Source of the DNA: JAUILH01 sp964230215
GTDB lineage: Bacteria > Bacteroidota > Bacteroidia > Flavobacteriales_D > JAUILH01
Reading direction: 5' to 3'
Assembly: GCA_964230215.1 (NCBI GenBank)
Contig: CAXRGQ010000016.1
Location: 124,001 to 188,000, forward strand
Length of the DNA: 64,000 nt
A model generated the notes under the pieces. It saw only the letters and a list, made by a program, of their open reading frames with translations, searched no databases and was not told where the DNA came from. A program made the position numbers and the translations under genes. Each line of letters opens with the position of its first letter. Position 1 is the stretch's first letter. Below are positions 51,498-60,215 of this stretch, one piece after another.

Positions 51498-52505
51498 ATG
51501 ATTAAGATTGATATGCACACCCACATAATGCCTAAAAACCCACCTAAATGGTCGGAGAAATTTGGATACGGTGGATTTATTCATTTGGATCATCACAGGC
51601 CTGGCTTTGCTCGAATGATGCAAGACAGCAAGTTTTTTAGAGAGATTGGCGAGAATTGTTGGGATGGTGCAGTACGCATACCTGAGTATGAAAAGTTTAA
51701 TACGCAATATCAGGTTATATGCACAATTCCTGTATTGTTTTCATACTGGGCGAAACCACATGACTGTCTTGAAATAAGTCGTTTTTTGAATGACGATATC
51801 GCTGAAATTTACACCGAGCATCCGAAGAACTATATTGGTTTAGGAACCATTCCTATGCAGGATACGGATCTTGCAATAAAGGAGCTGGAACGTTGTAAAG
51901 AAATCGGAATGAAGGGGATTCAGATTGGCTCGAACATCAATGATAAGAATCTAAGTGAACCTGAGTTTTTCCCGATTTTTGAAGCCTGTCAAGATTTGGA
52001 TATGGCGGTTATGGTGCACCCATGGAACATGATGGGCAAAGCACAAATGGAGAAATATTGGTTGCCATGGCTGGTTGGAATGCCTGCTGAGACCTCCAGA
52101 GCTATCTGCTCAATGATTTTTGGAGGTGTATTTGAAAAACTCCCAGGATTACGTGTTTGTTTCTCTCACTCGGGTGGATCATTTATTGGAACTATTGGGC
52201 GAATTGAGCACGGCTTTAATTGCCGTCCAGATTTAGTTGCTGTTGACAATATGGTAAACCCACGAGAGTATCTAGGGAAATTCTGGGTGGACTGCATTAC
52301 GCATGATGAAAAGGCATTGCAGTATGTAATTGATCACGTTGGGTCGAATAAGGTTTGTTTAGGCTCAGACTACCCCTTCCCTCTTGGAGACTTGGAGATT
52401 GGCAAGTTTGTAGAAGATGGTCCGTTTGACCAGCAAGTGGTAGAAGATATATTCCAGAACTCTACACTTGAATGGTTGGGAATGACGGTTGAGGATTTGG
52501 CTTAA
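51498..52505 (+). CDS. ACMSD-like metal-dependent decarboxylase
   Basis: 335 residues, amidohydrolase-2 superfamily. Aminocarboxymuconate-semialdehyde decarboxylase (ACMSD) diverts the kynurenine pathway from NAD synthesis to full oxidation. Metal residues are visible: His-x-His in DMHTHIMPK, His near 174 in MVHPWNMM, His near 223 in CFSHSGGSF, and Asp near 292 in CLGSDYPFPLG. The N-terminal loop KFGYGGFIHLDHHRPG also fits ACMSD. The kynurenine 3-monooxygenase gene lies 15 kb away. The stop overlaps the next gene's stop by 4 bases. ACMSD is the best call, but related gamma-resorcylate-type decarboxylases are close. Confidence 0.9.
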   Translation: MIKIDMHTHIMPKNPPKWSEKFGYGGFIHLDHHRPGFARMMQDSKFFREIGENCWDGAVRIPEYEKFNTQYQVICTIPVLFSYWAKPHDCLEISRFLNDDIAEIYTEHPKNYIGLGTIPMQDTDLAIKELERCKEIGMKGIQIGSNINDKNLSEPEFFPIFEACQDLDMAVMVHPWNMMGKAQMEKYWLPWLVGMPAETSRAICSMIFGGVFEKLPGLRVCFSHSGGSFIGTIGRIEHGFNCRPDLVAVDNMVNPREYLGKFWVDCITHDEKALQYVIDHVGSNKVCLGSDYPFPLGDLEIGKFVEDGPFDQQVVEDIFQNSTLEWLGMTVEDLA

Positions 52506-52759
52506 CGCAGCTTTCCTCCCCATTTATTCCTGTAGTACTTGATTTCTTTCTTTAGTAGATCAATTCGTGCTGAATCTTCTGGAGAGACTTCTTTTAAATT
52601 CTGCAATGAGTCCACCTCAATTATATAATTAAAGAATTTAACCGAATCCAGAGAAAACACTTCCTGATCTTCAATGACGTGATCTGGTCTTGTATCACTA
52701 ACTGGACTACACGCAATACTTCCTAACAATGCGATTAAACCAAAAGCTCTAAAATTCAT
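52502..52759 (-). CDS. Small lipoprotein
   Basis: 85 residues. The signal ends GSIAC (Cys 17). The mature part is short, acidic and helical (SPEDSARIDLLKKEIKYYRNKW). No family is recognised. The promoter element TACTTTTG lies only 4 bases before the ATG, so the transcript should be leaderless or nearly so. It ends in a 4-base overlap (TTAA) with the convergent ACMSD gene. The C-terminus GGKLR is basic. Confidence 0.68.
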   Translation of the reverse strand: MNFRAFGLIALLGSIACSPVSDTRPDHVIEDQEVFSLDSVKFFNYIIEVDSLQNLKEVSPEDSARIDLLKKEIKYYRNKWGGKLR

Positions 52760-52763
52760 GCTG

Positions 52764-52771
52764 CAAAAGTA
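52764..52771 (-). promoter_or_regulatory. -7 promoter element for the 52502-52759 lipoprotein (start-proximal class)
   Basis: TACTTTTG on the minus strand, 4 bases (CAGC) before the ATG. Confidence 0.6.
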
Positions 52772-52777
52772 GTATAA

Positions 52778-54799
52778 TTACTGTACCACTGTAACAGTTC
52801 CTCTTTTTGAATGTACAATTCCTTTTGAGTCGCTGTATTCGATTAGATACACATAGACGTCATGTTTTGTGCCGTCCGTGTTTTCTCCCTTCCATCCAAC
52901 ATTGATATCCTTAGAAGTAAATATTTTATCCCCCCATCTTGTGAAAATGCTTAACTCATAATTGGTGAAATCAAAAAAGCTCATAACCGGCTTAAACTCT
53001 TGATTTACCCCATTTGTAACAATGGCATTTGGCACGTAAATCAGACTTTGCATATACGCACATGCTAAATTTGAATTACTGTATTCGGAGATACCGAACG
53101 AGTTAGTATTTTCTGTGGCTTTTATCAAATAACAAAATTCACCGTCGGCATCTAGTAAGTGAGAGACATCATCTTCTAGAATGTTGGCTGAATTATTGAG
53201 AATGGCGATTGGAGTTGGATCCACTACCCCATTTACACTTCTATATACTTCAAACTCGTTTACACCTCCATCCCAATCTGAGTAATTATCCCATGTTATT
53301 GTGTTTTTATGAAGATAATCATCAGAAGTCACCTCACACAAGATGTTTTTACCATGATTTGATATGATGGATTCGTTACCACAGGTATCTATCGCAATTA
53401 CACGATAATAGTAGTTTCTCGCATCCACATCCACATTTTGATCTGTGTAACTAGTTATTGCTCCCGTAACAGCTGTTGTGCCTATTGTTTGATATGGCCC
53501 AGCCACATAGTTTGATCTTTGAATACGTATAGCTTGCAATGAAGCCGTTGGGTCGCCCATATAACGCAACTGAATATTACTTCCATTCACAGTAACCGTG
53601 CTTAAGTAGCCCATTGTTGGCTGCACAGGTGCGTAGATTGTATGGCACAATTTATTCGATAAAGAACTTAGTCCAGAAGCACTAATAGCTTTTACGACAA
53701 AACAATAGTTACTTCCTACATTCAGCCCAACCAAGTCAATCGTACTTGTGTTAACCGTACCCATATTTGTATAGGCTCCTCCGTTTTCTGAGCCATAAAT
53801 CTCATACTGCGCCACACCTCCGGGCCAAAATTGATAATCATTCCAAGACAATCTTATTCCTGATTCACAAACCAGTTCTTCATGTTCAAGGAACATAGTT
53901 TCATGAAACTGCCCCATTGCAGATGTGTTGTTTGAGCCTCCTGCTGTACAACTGTCGTAGGCAGCAATTCCGTAACTCATAGCCTGCATATCGGCTCCAG
54001 CACCTACATGTGTGTAATTTAGATTATTATAACCATACACAGTATCAAGAATAACCCATCCAGAGCCATCGAAATAGAAAACTATGTAAGCTTCTGTGTC
54101 TTCTGAGCCATTTAGTTGCCAGTTTATATTCACATTACCGTTGCTCGTGTCTACACTAACATATTCAACATCCGTTATGTTAGGAGCAATCATATCGTTA
54201 AAGAAACCACCTGCCACGTTTGACTCAGACGAACACCCCACACCAGTTTGAACAATTTTATAGTTAATCAATTCGCCACATACTGTAATTGTATCAACGT
54301 ACGATTCGTTGCCATAGAGTGTGGAGTCAATTAATGTCCATGTCCCCGCAGGATATTCTTTGTAGATGTGATAATAATCATTCGCGCCAGGAAGTTTAGG
54401 TGTACTAATTGGATTCCACGACAACCATGCCGTTCCATTCCCTGGATTATTTACCTGAAGAAACATAGTACTCACCGTTTGGGTGACATTGGAATTATTA
54501 GCAGAATTCGTTGCAATACTCTGCATATAGAAAGACTGACTTGACATGTTCGCTCCTGCCCCAGCATGTACATGGTTGGTATTGGTAATTGGCGTAACAC
54601 TTGTTAGTAAGGCGCCTGCTCCATTATGTAAATTGTAGGACGAGAATTGCCCATTAGGATCTGCGATCTGTCCCCAAGTTATTTCAACACTTCCATTTGC
54701 CAAAACAGAAACACACCGAATCTGAGGTGCGTCAAGGGCTTGCGCAAACAAAGTTTGCGCACACAAAAGATATGTGAGTATGCTAAGTATTAATCGCAT
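52778..54799 (-). CDS. Secreted fibronectin-type-III protein with type IX sorting domain
   Basis: 673 residues. A signal peptide (1-19) is followed by four to five fibronectin type III-like units (for example PQIRCVSVLANGSVEITWGQ near 23, APNITDVEYVS near 200, PTMGYLSTVTV near 400), many with a Trp and Tyr core. The last 85 residues are a CHU_C/gliding-type sorting domain: IYVPNAIVTNGVNQEFKP, IFTRWGDKIFTSKD and a GENTDGTKHDVYVYLIEYSD end. It should be exported by the type IX system and attached to or released from the surface. No SprF-like partner is adjacent. It is followed by a small lipoprotein on the same strand. Confidence 0.92.
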   Translation of the reverse strand: MRLILSILTYLLCAQTLFAQALDAPQIRCVSVLANGSVEITWGQIADPNGQFSSYNLHNGAGALLTSVTPITNTNHVHAGAGANMSSQSFYMQSIATNSANNSNVTQTVSTMFLQVNNPGNGTAWLSWNPISTPKLPGANDYYHIYKEYPAGTWTLIDSTLYGNESYVDTITVCGELINYKIVQTGVGCSSESNVAGGFFNDMIAPNITDVEYVSVDTSNGNVNINWQLNGSEDTEAYIVFYFDGSGWVILDTVYGYNNLNYTHVGAGADMQAMSYGIAAYDSCTAGGSNNTSAMGQFHETMFLEHEELVCESGIRLSWNDYQFWPGGVAQYEIYGSENGGAYTNMGTVNTSTIDLVGLNVGSNYCFVVKAISASGLSSLSNKLCHTIYAPVQPTMGYLSTVTVNGSNIQLRYMGDPTASLQAIRIQRSNYVAGPYQTIGTTAVTGAITSYTDQNVDVDARNYYYRVIAIDTCGNESIISNHGKNILCEVTSDDYLHKNTITWDNYSDWDGGVNEFEVYRSVNGVVDPTPIAILNNSANILEDDVSHLLDADGEFCYLIKATENTNSFGISEYSNSNLACAYMQSLIYVPNAIVTNGVNQEFKPVMSFFDFTNYELSIFTRWGDKIFTSKDINVGWKGENTDGTKHDVYVYLIEYSDSKGIVHSKRGTVTVVQ

Positions 54800-54866
54800 T
54801 ACAAGAGCTCACGTGTATAACGTAATATAACTTAAAATGTTATTATAAAGACGACTAATTGCTTGA

Positions 54867-56144
54867 TTAGTTGCTTTTACCAACGGTGATTATAGTCATA
54901 TCCTCGGTATTAAGATAGGCATTTGCTAATTTCTTTAGACTTGCCGCATCCATATCCTTAATAGACTCCAGATATTGATTGTAATAAGACATCTCCAGCT
55001 CTGAGTAATATGCGTTTTTAAATAAGTGCATCATTTCAAACGCTCCATCTGACGATCTTGCAAAGCTTCCAGAGATATAATTCTTAACCAATTCTAACTC
55101 GTTCTCACTTACGTCTTCATTTTTAAGCAGATCAACCTCCTTATTGATTTCCTTGAGTGTATCCTGAACATATTCAGTTCCTACTTCAGTGGCTATGTAC
55201 ATCATTCCAACCTCATCCATACTTGCAACACCAGCACCTATTCCGTATGTATAGCCTTTGTCTTCACGAATATTTCTCATTAATCGTGAACCAAAATACC
55301 CACCGAATAATATCATCAAAAACTGCAATCCAGGGTAATCTCTATGGTCTCTTTTTAAAGATAATTTGCCCATTCTAAGTCCTGTTTGCACACTTTCTTT
55401 CTCGATATGCTTTGCTCCTGATATCGGCGAGAATTCCCAGCTACCCGCTTTTGTTGGTCGTTTTGCATTTAATTCTATACTGCCAAACACTTCTTTAAGT
55501 GTCTCAATATGATTGTCTTCCAGTTTACCAGATACAAATATTTCACAACCATCATTCAAAAAATGTGTATCGTAAAGATCCTTGCAGTCTTGAACTGTGA
55601 TCTTATCAAAATCCTCAACTGTGCTCGTGTTTCCATAAGGATGTCCATTGAATACATTTTTGTAAAATGCCTTCCTTGCCAAAACGGACACTTTTTCTTG
55701 TTGCACCAGATAGTTTTCTTTGTGGCGTGAAAGCAGAATATTAAAATCACTCACGTCAAAATTTGGCTTCTCGATTATCAATTTTAGTATATCGAGCACC
55801 TCTTTTAAATATTTTGACATTGTAAACAGGGATAGTTGCACCCTATCATTCCCCGAAGACGTCTCGATATATGCACCAAATGCATCCAAGGCATTCATAA
55901 TCTCGTGCGCAGATTTACCGTCAGAACCCTCTACCAACATCTCCAACATCAAAGTAGTTTGAAGAATCTTCTTTTGGTATTTTTTTCCGAGAGGAGATAC
56001 GAACTCAATTTGAACCACAGGCTCAGGACAGCCATCCATGGTAAACATGGTCGCTCCATTTGCTAGAACATGTCTATTAGGTCTAATCAAGTTAATTCCG
56101 CTTAAGGCGTGTAAATCAGGCTGTGTTTTTCTGTCTATCATCAC
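54867..56144 (-). CDS. M16 family zinc peptidase-like protein, inactive subunit
   Basis: 425 residues. The protein has the M16 fold (TMFTMDGCPEPVVQIEFVSP, DFDKITVQDCKDLYDTHFLN, RLMRNIREDKGYTYGIGAG) but not the HxxEH zinc motif: the equivalent region reads LMLEM at residues 65-69, keeping Glu 68 but losing both His. It is therefore expected to be the non-catalytic partner of the next M16 gene, as in paired bacterial M16 heterodimers. The gene starts 3 bases after the stop of the active M16 gene. Confidence 0.93.
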   Translation of the reverse strand: MMIDRKTQPDLHALSGINLIRPNRHVLANGATMFTMDGCPEPVVQIEFVSPLGKKYQKKILQTTLMLEMLVEGSDGKSAHEIMNALDAFGAYIETSSGNDRVQLSLFTMSKYLKEVLDILKLIIEKPNFDVSDFNILLSRHKENYLVQQEKVSVLARKAFYKNVFNGHPYGNTSTVEDFDKITVQDCKDLYDTHFLNDGCEIFVSGKLEDNHIETLKEVFGSIELNAKRPTKAGSWEFSPISGAKHIEKESVQTGLRMGKLSLKRDHRDYPGLQFLMILFGGYFGSRLMRNIREDKGYTYGIGAGVASMDEVGMMYIATEVGTEYVQDTLKEINKEVDLLKNEDVSENELELVKNYISGSFARSSDGAFEMMHLFKNAYYSELEMSYYNQYLESIKDMDAASLKKLANAYLNTEDMTIITVGKSN

Positions 56145-56147
56145 TTC

Positions 56148-57386
56148 TTATTTATCTTCCGCTCTATAGCGCAATATTGTACATCTATTGGCGATTAACT
56201 TGTTTGCAATAAGTTCTTTTATTCGATTAGTGTTTACATCCCTGTATTTGGAAAGCTCGTGGTTCACTAAATCTGCATCCCCATGAAGTTCATAGAAACA
56301 CAAGTTCATAGCGCGATTTAAAACATTCACATTACCGTATAACACAGCTGACTCGAACTTATTTTTAACTTTTTCTAGCTCTTTTTCGTTCAGGTCCGTC
56401 TGTATCTTTTGAAGTTCTTCCCAAATCGCGTTTTCAGCCTCAGCGTAATCAACGCCTTTGTTTAGGTAGCCAGACACCACAAACAATCCATCATCATATG
56501 CTCCTAAAACATAGGCCGAAATATTAGAAAACAGCCCTTTTTCTTTAACCAAGTTCTGCATTAATCTACTACTGCTTCCTCTCGATAAGATATCAGAGGT
56601 CAAATCATATACTGGGTAATCTTCATGATATCTTCCACACATTTTAAACGCCATGAACAAGGCATTTGTTGGGACTTTGGCAGAATGCTCAATTTCACGC
56701 AAGTCATTCTGCTCCGGTTCGGGTATTATATTTCTGATATACTTTTCCCTTGTTGGGATATCATCATACCATTTACTTACTAGATCTTGAACTTGATTTA
56801 GTTCACAATTACCCGCTACACATAGAACGGCGTTTTGAGGTCCATAATGCTTAAAGAAGAAGGATTTTACATCCTCCATAGTGGCGTCCTCAATATGTGA
56901 CAAATCCTTTCCGATAGTTGGCCATTTATAAGGGTGCACCTTATAAGCTTCTTTTCTCAGCAAATGCCACAAATCACCGTATGGCTGGTTGATATAGCGC
57001 TGCTTAAACTCCTCAATCACGACACTTCTCTGCACCTCTAAGCTCTTCTCTGTAAAAGCAATGGACATCATTCTATCAGACTCCAACCACAAAGCTGTTT
57101 CTAAATTACTTGCAGGAAGCGTATCATAATAATTTGTTATATCATTGGAGGTAAATGCATTATTCTCGCCTCCTGCCATTTGAAGTGGTGTATCGAATTC
57201 GGGTATGTTAATCGACCCTCCGAACATTAAATGCTCAAACAGGTGAGCAAAGCCTGTTCTGTCTTCACTTTCATCTCGAGCCCCAACGTCATACAGCGTA
57301 TTAACCGCCACCAACGGCGTAGTTATGTCCTTGTGCACGATAACGCGCAAACCGTTGTTTAGGGTGAATTTATCGAATTCTATCAT
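56148..57386 (-). CDS. M16 family zinc metallopeptidase, catalytic subunit
   Basis: 412 residues. The zinc motif HxxEH is at residues 48-52 (HLFEH), followed by LMFGGSINIPEFDTPLQMAG and the distal Glu region TLPASNLETALWLESDRM. These pitrilysin-related enzymes cleave peptides in a clamshell cavity. There is no signal peptide, so the enzyme appears cytoplasmic. It is transcribed before the inactive partner and begins on the last base of the upstream nitronate monooxygenase-like gene, giving a three-gene operon. Confidence 0.95.
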   Translation of the reverse strand: MIEFDKFTLNNGLRVIVHKDITTPLVAVNTLYDVGARDESEDRTGFAHLFEHLMFGGSINIPEFDTPLQMAGGENNAFTSNDITNYYDTLPASNLETALWLESDRMMSIAFTEKSLEVQRSVVIEEFKQRYINQPYGDLWHLLRKEAYKVHPYKWPTIGKDLSHIEDATMEDVKSFFFKHYGPQNAVLCVAGNCELNQVQDLVSKWYDDIPTREKYIRNIIPEPEQNDLREIEHSAKVPTNALFMAFKMCGRYHEDYPVYDLTSDILSRGSSSRLMQNLVKEKGLFSNISAYVLGAYDDGLFVVSGYLNKGVDYAEAENAIWEELQKIQTDLNEKELEKVKNKFESAVLYGNVNVLNRAMNLCFYELHGDADLVNHELSKYRDVNTNRIKELIANKLIANRCTILRYRAEDK

Positions 57387-58336
57387 TAAAAATTAAATTT
57401 TTCTGTTTTCTGATCCTCCAATGCTTGCTTGAATTCGGTTAACAAATCATTTACTATTACTCCAGCAGGCTTAACATCATCAATATATGCAGACACTTGG
57501 CCTATTTCAAGCTCTCCTTCTGTTAAATCGCCTTCAAACATACCTTTTTTTGCGCGCCCTCTACCAAGGAGTTCCTTTAGCCTTTCAACACTTGCCCGTT
57601 GATTGTAGGCTTCCATTACTTGATCGTGAAAACCATTCTTAAGAAGTCTTACAGGTGTTAATTCTTTTAAGGTAAGCATTGTATCTCCTTCCTTTGCCTC
57701 TACTACTTTTTGTTTAAAATGTGCATGTCCTGAAGATTCCTCTGATGCCACAAAGCGAGAACCTAGCTGAACACCATCTGCTCCAAGATTCATTGCCGCC
57801 AGCATAGATCTACCATTTCCTATTCCGCCTGCAGCTATTAAAGGAATGTCAATGGCATCCGCCACCATCGGAATCAAACACAAGGTAGTTGTTTCATCCC
57901 GACCATTGTGTCCGCCAGCTTCAAAACCTTCCGCCACGATCGCATCCACCCCAGCATCTTGAGCTTTCAGAGCAAACTTAACACTTGATACTACGTGAAC
58001 CACAATTATTCCATGATCTTGTAGATGCTTTGTCCATGTTTTGGGATTTCCTGCAGAAGTAAAAACAATCGGAACTTTATTTTCAATAATCGTTTCAACA
58101 TGTTTATCAATATCGGGATATAGCATTGGCAGATTCACTGCAAATGGTTTGTTCGTCGCTTCTTTGCATTTTTTTACATGAATTTTAAGTATCTCAGGGT
58201 ACATAGAGCCAGAGCCTATAATTCCGAGTCCTCCCGCATTTGATACTGCACTTGCTAACTCCCATCCAGAGCACCAAATCATCCCTCCTTGAACAATTGG
58301 ATATTTTACTTTAAATAGATCACAAATCTTATTCAT
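57386..58336 (-). CDS. Nitronate monooxygenase / FabK-like flavoprotein
   Basis: 316 residues, NMO/FabK TIM barrel that binds FMN. IVQGGMIWCSGWELASAVSNAG is the N-terminal motif, PFAVNLPML follows, and FEAGGHNGRDETTT has the catalytic-region His. IPLIAAGGIGNGRSMLAAMNLGADGVQLGSRF is the phosphate-binding half. It may oxidise propionate 3-nitronate or act as an enoyl-ACP reductase; the length and missing acyl-binding features do not decide. The promoter TACTTTTG is 5 bases from the ATG. It is the first gene of an operon with the two M16 peptidases. Confidence 0.9.
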   Translation of the reverse strand: MNKICDLFKVKYPIVQGGMIWCSGWELASAVSNAGGLGIIGSGSMYPEILKIHVKKCKEATNKPFAVNLPMLYPDIDKHVETIIENKVPIVFTSAGNPKTWTKHLQDHGIIVVHVVSSVKFALKAQDAGVDAIVAEGFEAGGHNGRDETTTLCLIPMVADAIDIPLIAAGGIGNGRSMLAAMNLGADGVQLGSRFVASEESSGHAHFKQKVVEAKEGDTMLTLKELTPVRLLKNGFHDQVMEAYNQRASVERLKELLGRGRAKKGMFEGDLTEGELEIGQVSAYIDDVKPAGVIVNDLLTEFKQALEDQKTEKFNF

Positions 58337-58341
58337 AACTC

Positions 58342-58349
58342 CAAAAGTA
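58342..58349 (-). promoter_or_regulatory. -7 promoter element for the nitronate monooxygenase-like operon (start-proximal class)
   Basis: TACTTTTG on the minus strand, 5 bases (GAGTT) before the ATG at 58336. Confidence 0.65.
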
Positions 58350-58470
58350 TAGATTTACAGTAAAGGTACACTTATGGAGTAATGATGGGTATTTATCACA
58401 CAAATAATAACATTAAAAGATATTTGTTGACAACCATTTGAAGATGTTTGCGTTATTATATTAAAAGAAC

Positions 58471-58478
58471 TATTTTTG
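58471..58478 (+). promoter_or_regulatory. -7 promoter element for the DUF6089 gene (start-proximal class)
   Basis: TATTTTTG with 5 bases (TTTTT) before the ATG at 58484. A TTTG at 58447-58450, 20 bases upstream, is a possible -33 element. Confidence 0.65.
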
Positions 58479-58483
58479 TTTTT

Positions 58484-59419
58484 ATGAAACAACTGTCACT
58501 AATCTTAGTTTTTTGCTGTATCGCAGGCGCTTCTAATGCCCAACGCTTTATATGGGAAGTTGGAGGAAAGTTAGGTGTCTCGAATTATTTGGGAGAAATA
58601 GGAGGTGACGAAAAAACACGCCGTGATTTTGTTTGGGATATGAAATTAAACCAGACGAGTTTTTCGGTTGGTGCATTTGCTCGTCGAAAGATGAGTGAAA
58701 TGTGGGCATTGAACTTGGGTTTTAATGCTGGAAGAATTAAGGGTGAGGATGCACTATCATCAAATATTGGTCGTAGAGGTCGTAATTTAAGTTTCAGAAA
58801 TACGTTATTGGATTTATCACTTAGAGGTGAGGTATACTTATACAACGATCCAGACGTAGGCGGAAGAGGTTGGTATAAATTAAGTTTTAAATCCTACGGT
58901 TTACTTGGAGTATCAGGGTTTTATCATAATCCACAAGCAAGAAACATGGACTATAATGGTGGTGCTTGGACTAACTTAAGACCATTAAGAACTGAAGGTC
59001 AAGGTAAAGAGTACAACAAAATCTCAATGTCAATTCCAATGGGGATAGGTTTCTTCTTTACTCATAAGAGACAACATAGATTCGGATTTGAGATGGTTTA
59101 CCATCACACGTTTACAGACTATTTAGATGATATTAGCACGGTTTATCCAGATGTGAATGCAGTGGCTGACCCATCAACTTATGATTATTTTGTAAATAGA
59201 TCAAATGAAGTGGATCCAGCTTTATTGCCTGAAGGTGGATTAGGAAATTATGCACCAGGTGAGCAGAGAGGATTACCTGATCATGATGACGTTTTTGTAT
59301 TTACGAACTTCACATACAGCTATGTATTTAGAGGGTCTAGTTCGTTCTACCAGCAAAACTTTGGTTGGACAAGAGGACGTAGAGGTGGAAGCCGCAAGAA
59401 AATTAGAGCGAAATTCTAA
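58484..59419 (+). CDS. DUF6089-type outer membrane beta-barrel protein
   Basis: 311 residues from the ATG at 58484; the longer reading from 58448 precedes the promoter. A signal peptide (about 1-19, ending SNA) is followed by RFIWEVGGKLGVSNYLGEIG, the N-terminal motif of this Bacteroidota family, and a barrel of alternating aromatic strands. Periodic YLYNDP and FSYVFRGSSSFYQQ blocks and the C-terminal strand fit outer membrane insertion. The last residues are very basic (RGRRGGSRKKIRAKF), more than usual. The function of DUF6089 proteins is unknown. It is monocistronic with a strong terminator. Confidence 0.88.
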   Translation: MKQLSLILVFCCIAGASNAQRFIWEVGGKLGVSNYLGEIGGDEKTRRDFVWDMKLNQTSFSVGAFARRKMSEMWALNLGFNAGRIKGEDALSSNIGRRGRNLSFRNTLLDLSLRGEVYLYNDPDVGGRGWYKLSFKSYGLLGVSGFYHNPQARNMDYNGGAWTNLRPLRTEGQGKEYNKISMSIPMGIGFFFTHKRQHRFGFEMVYHHTFTDYLDDISTVYPDVNAVADPSTYDYFVNRSNEVDPALLPEGGLGNYAPGEQRGLPDHDDVFVFTNFTYSYVFRGSSSFYQQNFGWTRGRRGGSRKKIRAKF

Positions 59420-59442
59420 GCTAAAACAGATAAGAAATTGAG

Positions 59443-59466
59443 GGGATGCTATTGCATCCCTTTTTT
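59443..59466 (+). terminator. Terminator after the DUF6089 gene
   Basis: Perfect 7-bp stem (59443-59449 and 59454-59460, loop TATT) followed by T6. Convergent with the glycosyltransferase operon. Confidence 0.9.
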
Positions 59467-59471
59467 ATTGC

Positions 59472-60215
59472 CTATTTCTTAATAAACTGCCCTATTTTGG
59501 ACAGTGGCTTTAAGATGAATGTGAGTATTCCAGGGCGCAGGCCATTCAGTTTCCAAGCAAACCTATCTTCCTTATTTGCAGCTAATCTATTCTTGAAACT
59601 ACTATTGGATTGACCTCCAACCCTCATCAACACTAACACATGTGGAATGTAGCTTAGCTTGATTTTGTGTTTATGAATGAACCTCAACATAAGTTCATAG
59701 TCAGCAGATGTTTTGAACCTTAAGTCATAAGTTCCGAGTTGATGGTATTTCTCTGCTTTAACATAGAATGTGGGATGCGGTGGCATCCAACCTCTTTTAA
59801 AGGCATTCCGCCTATATGTGCCTGAGACCCATCTTCTTGTTACTTTATTTATGTCGTCACGGTCAACATAGTTTAAATCACCGTAAACAGCATCTGCGTC
59901 TTTAATTTCGTTTGCTACCTTCGTAAGAACCGAACTGTCAGCATAGAGATCGTCTGAATTAAGCATACCAATAACATCTCCGGTGGCATGCTTTATCCCT
60001 TTGTTCATAGCATCATACAAGCCTTTGTCAGGCTCAGATACAAAAACATCAATCTTGTCTTTGTACTTGTCAATTATCGACAGTGTTTTGTCGTTCGAAC
60101 CGCCGTCAATAATTATGTACTCAACATTGTCGTAATCTTGTGCTAATACAGATTCTATGGTGGACTCTATCGTATCTGCACTGTTATAAGATATGGTTAT
60201 TACACTAATCTTCAA
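59472..60215 (-). CDS. Family 2 glycosyltransferase
   Basis: 247 residues. GT-A fold: ISVITISYNSADTIESTIES at the start, the first acidic motif EYIIIDGGSNDKT, the DxD-type GMLNSDDLYAD near 88, and RRNAFKRGWMPPHPTFYVKA with the acceptor region. Such enzymes add a sugar from a nucleotide-sugar donor to a growing polysaccharide. The protein resembles WcaA-type transferases of colanic-acid-like loci. It overlaps the WcaF gene by 11 bases and is the last gene of the run, followed by a hairpin for the convergent gene. Confidence 0.93.
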   Translation of the reverse strand: MKISVITISYNSADTIESTIESVLAQDYDNVEYIIIDGGSNDKTLSIIDKYKDKIDVFVSEPDKGLYDAMNKGIKHATGDVIGMLNSDDLYADSSVLTKVANEIKDADAVYGDLNYVDRDDINKVTRRWVSGTYRRNAFKRGWMPPHPTFYVKAEKYHQLGTYDLRFKTSADYELMLRFIHKHKIKLSYIPHVLVLMRVGGQSNSSFKNRLAANKEDRFAWKLNGLRPGILTFILKPLSKIGQFIKK

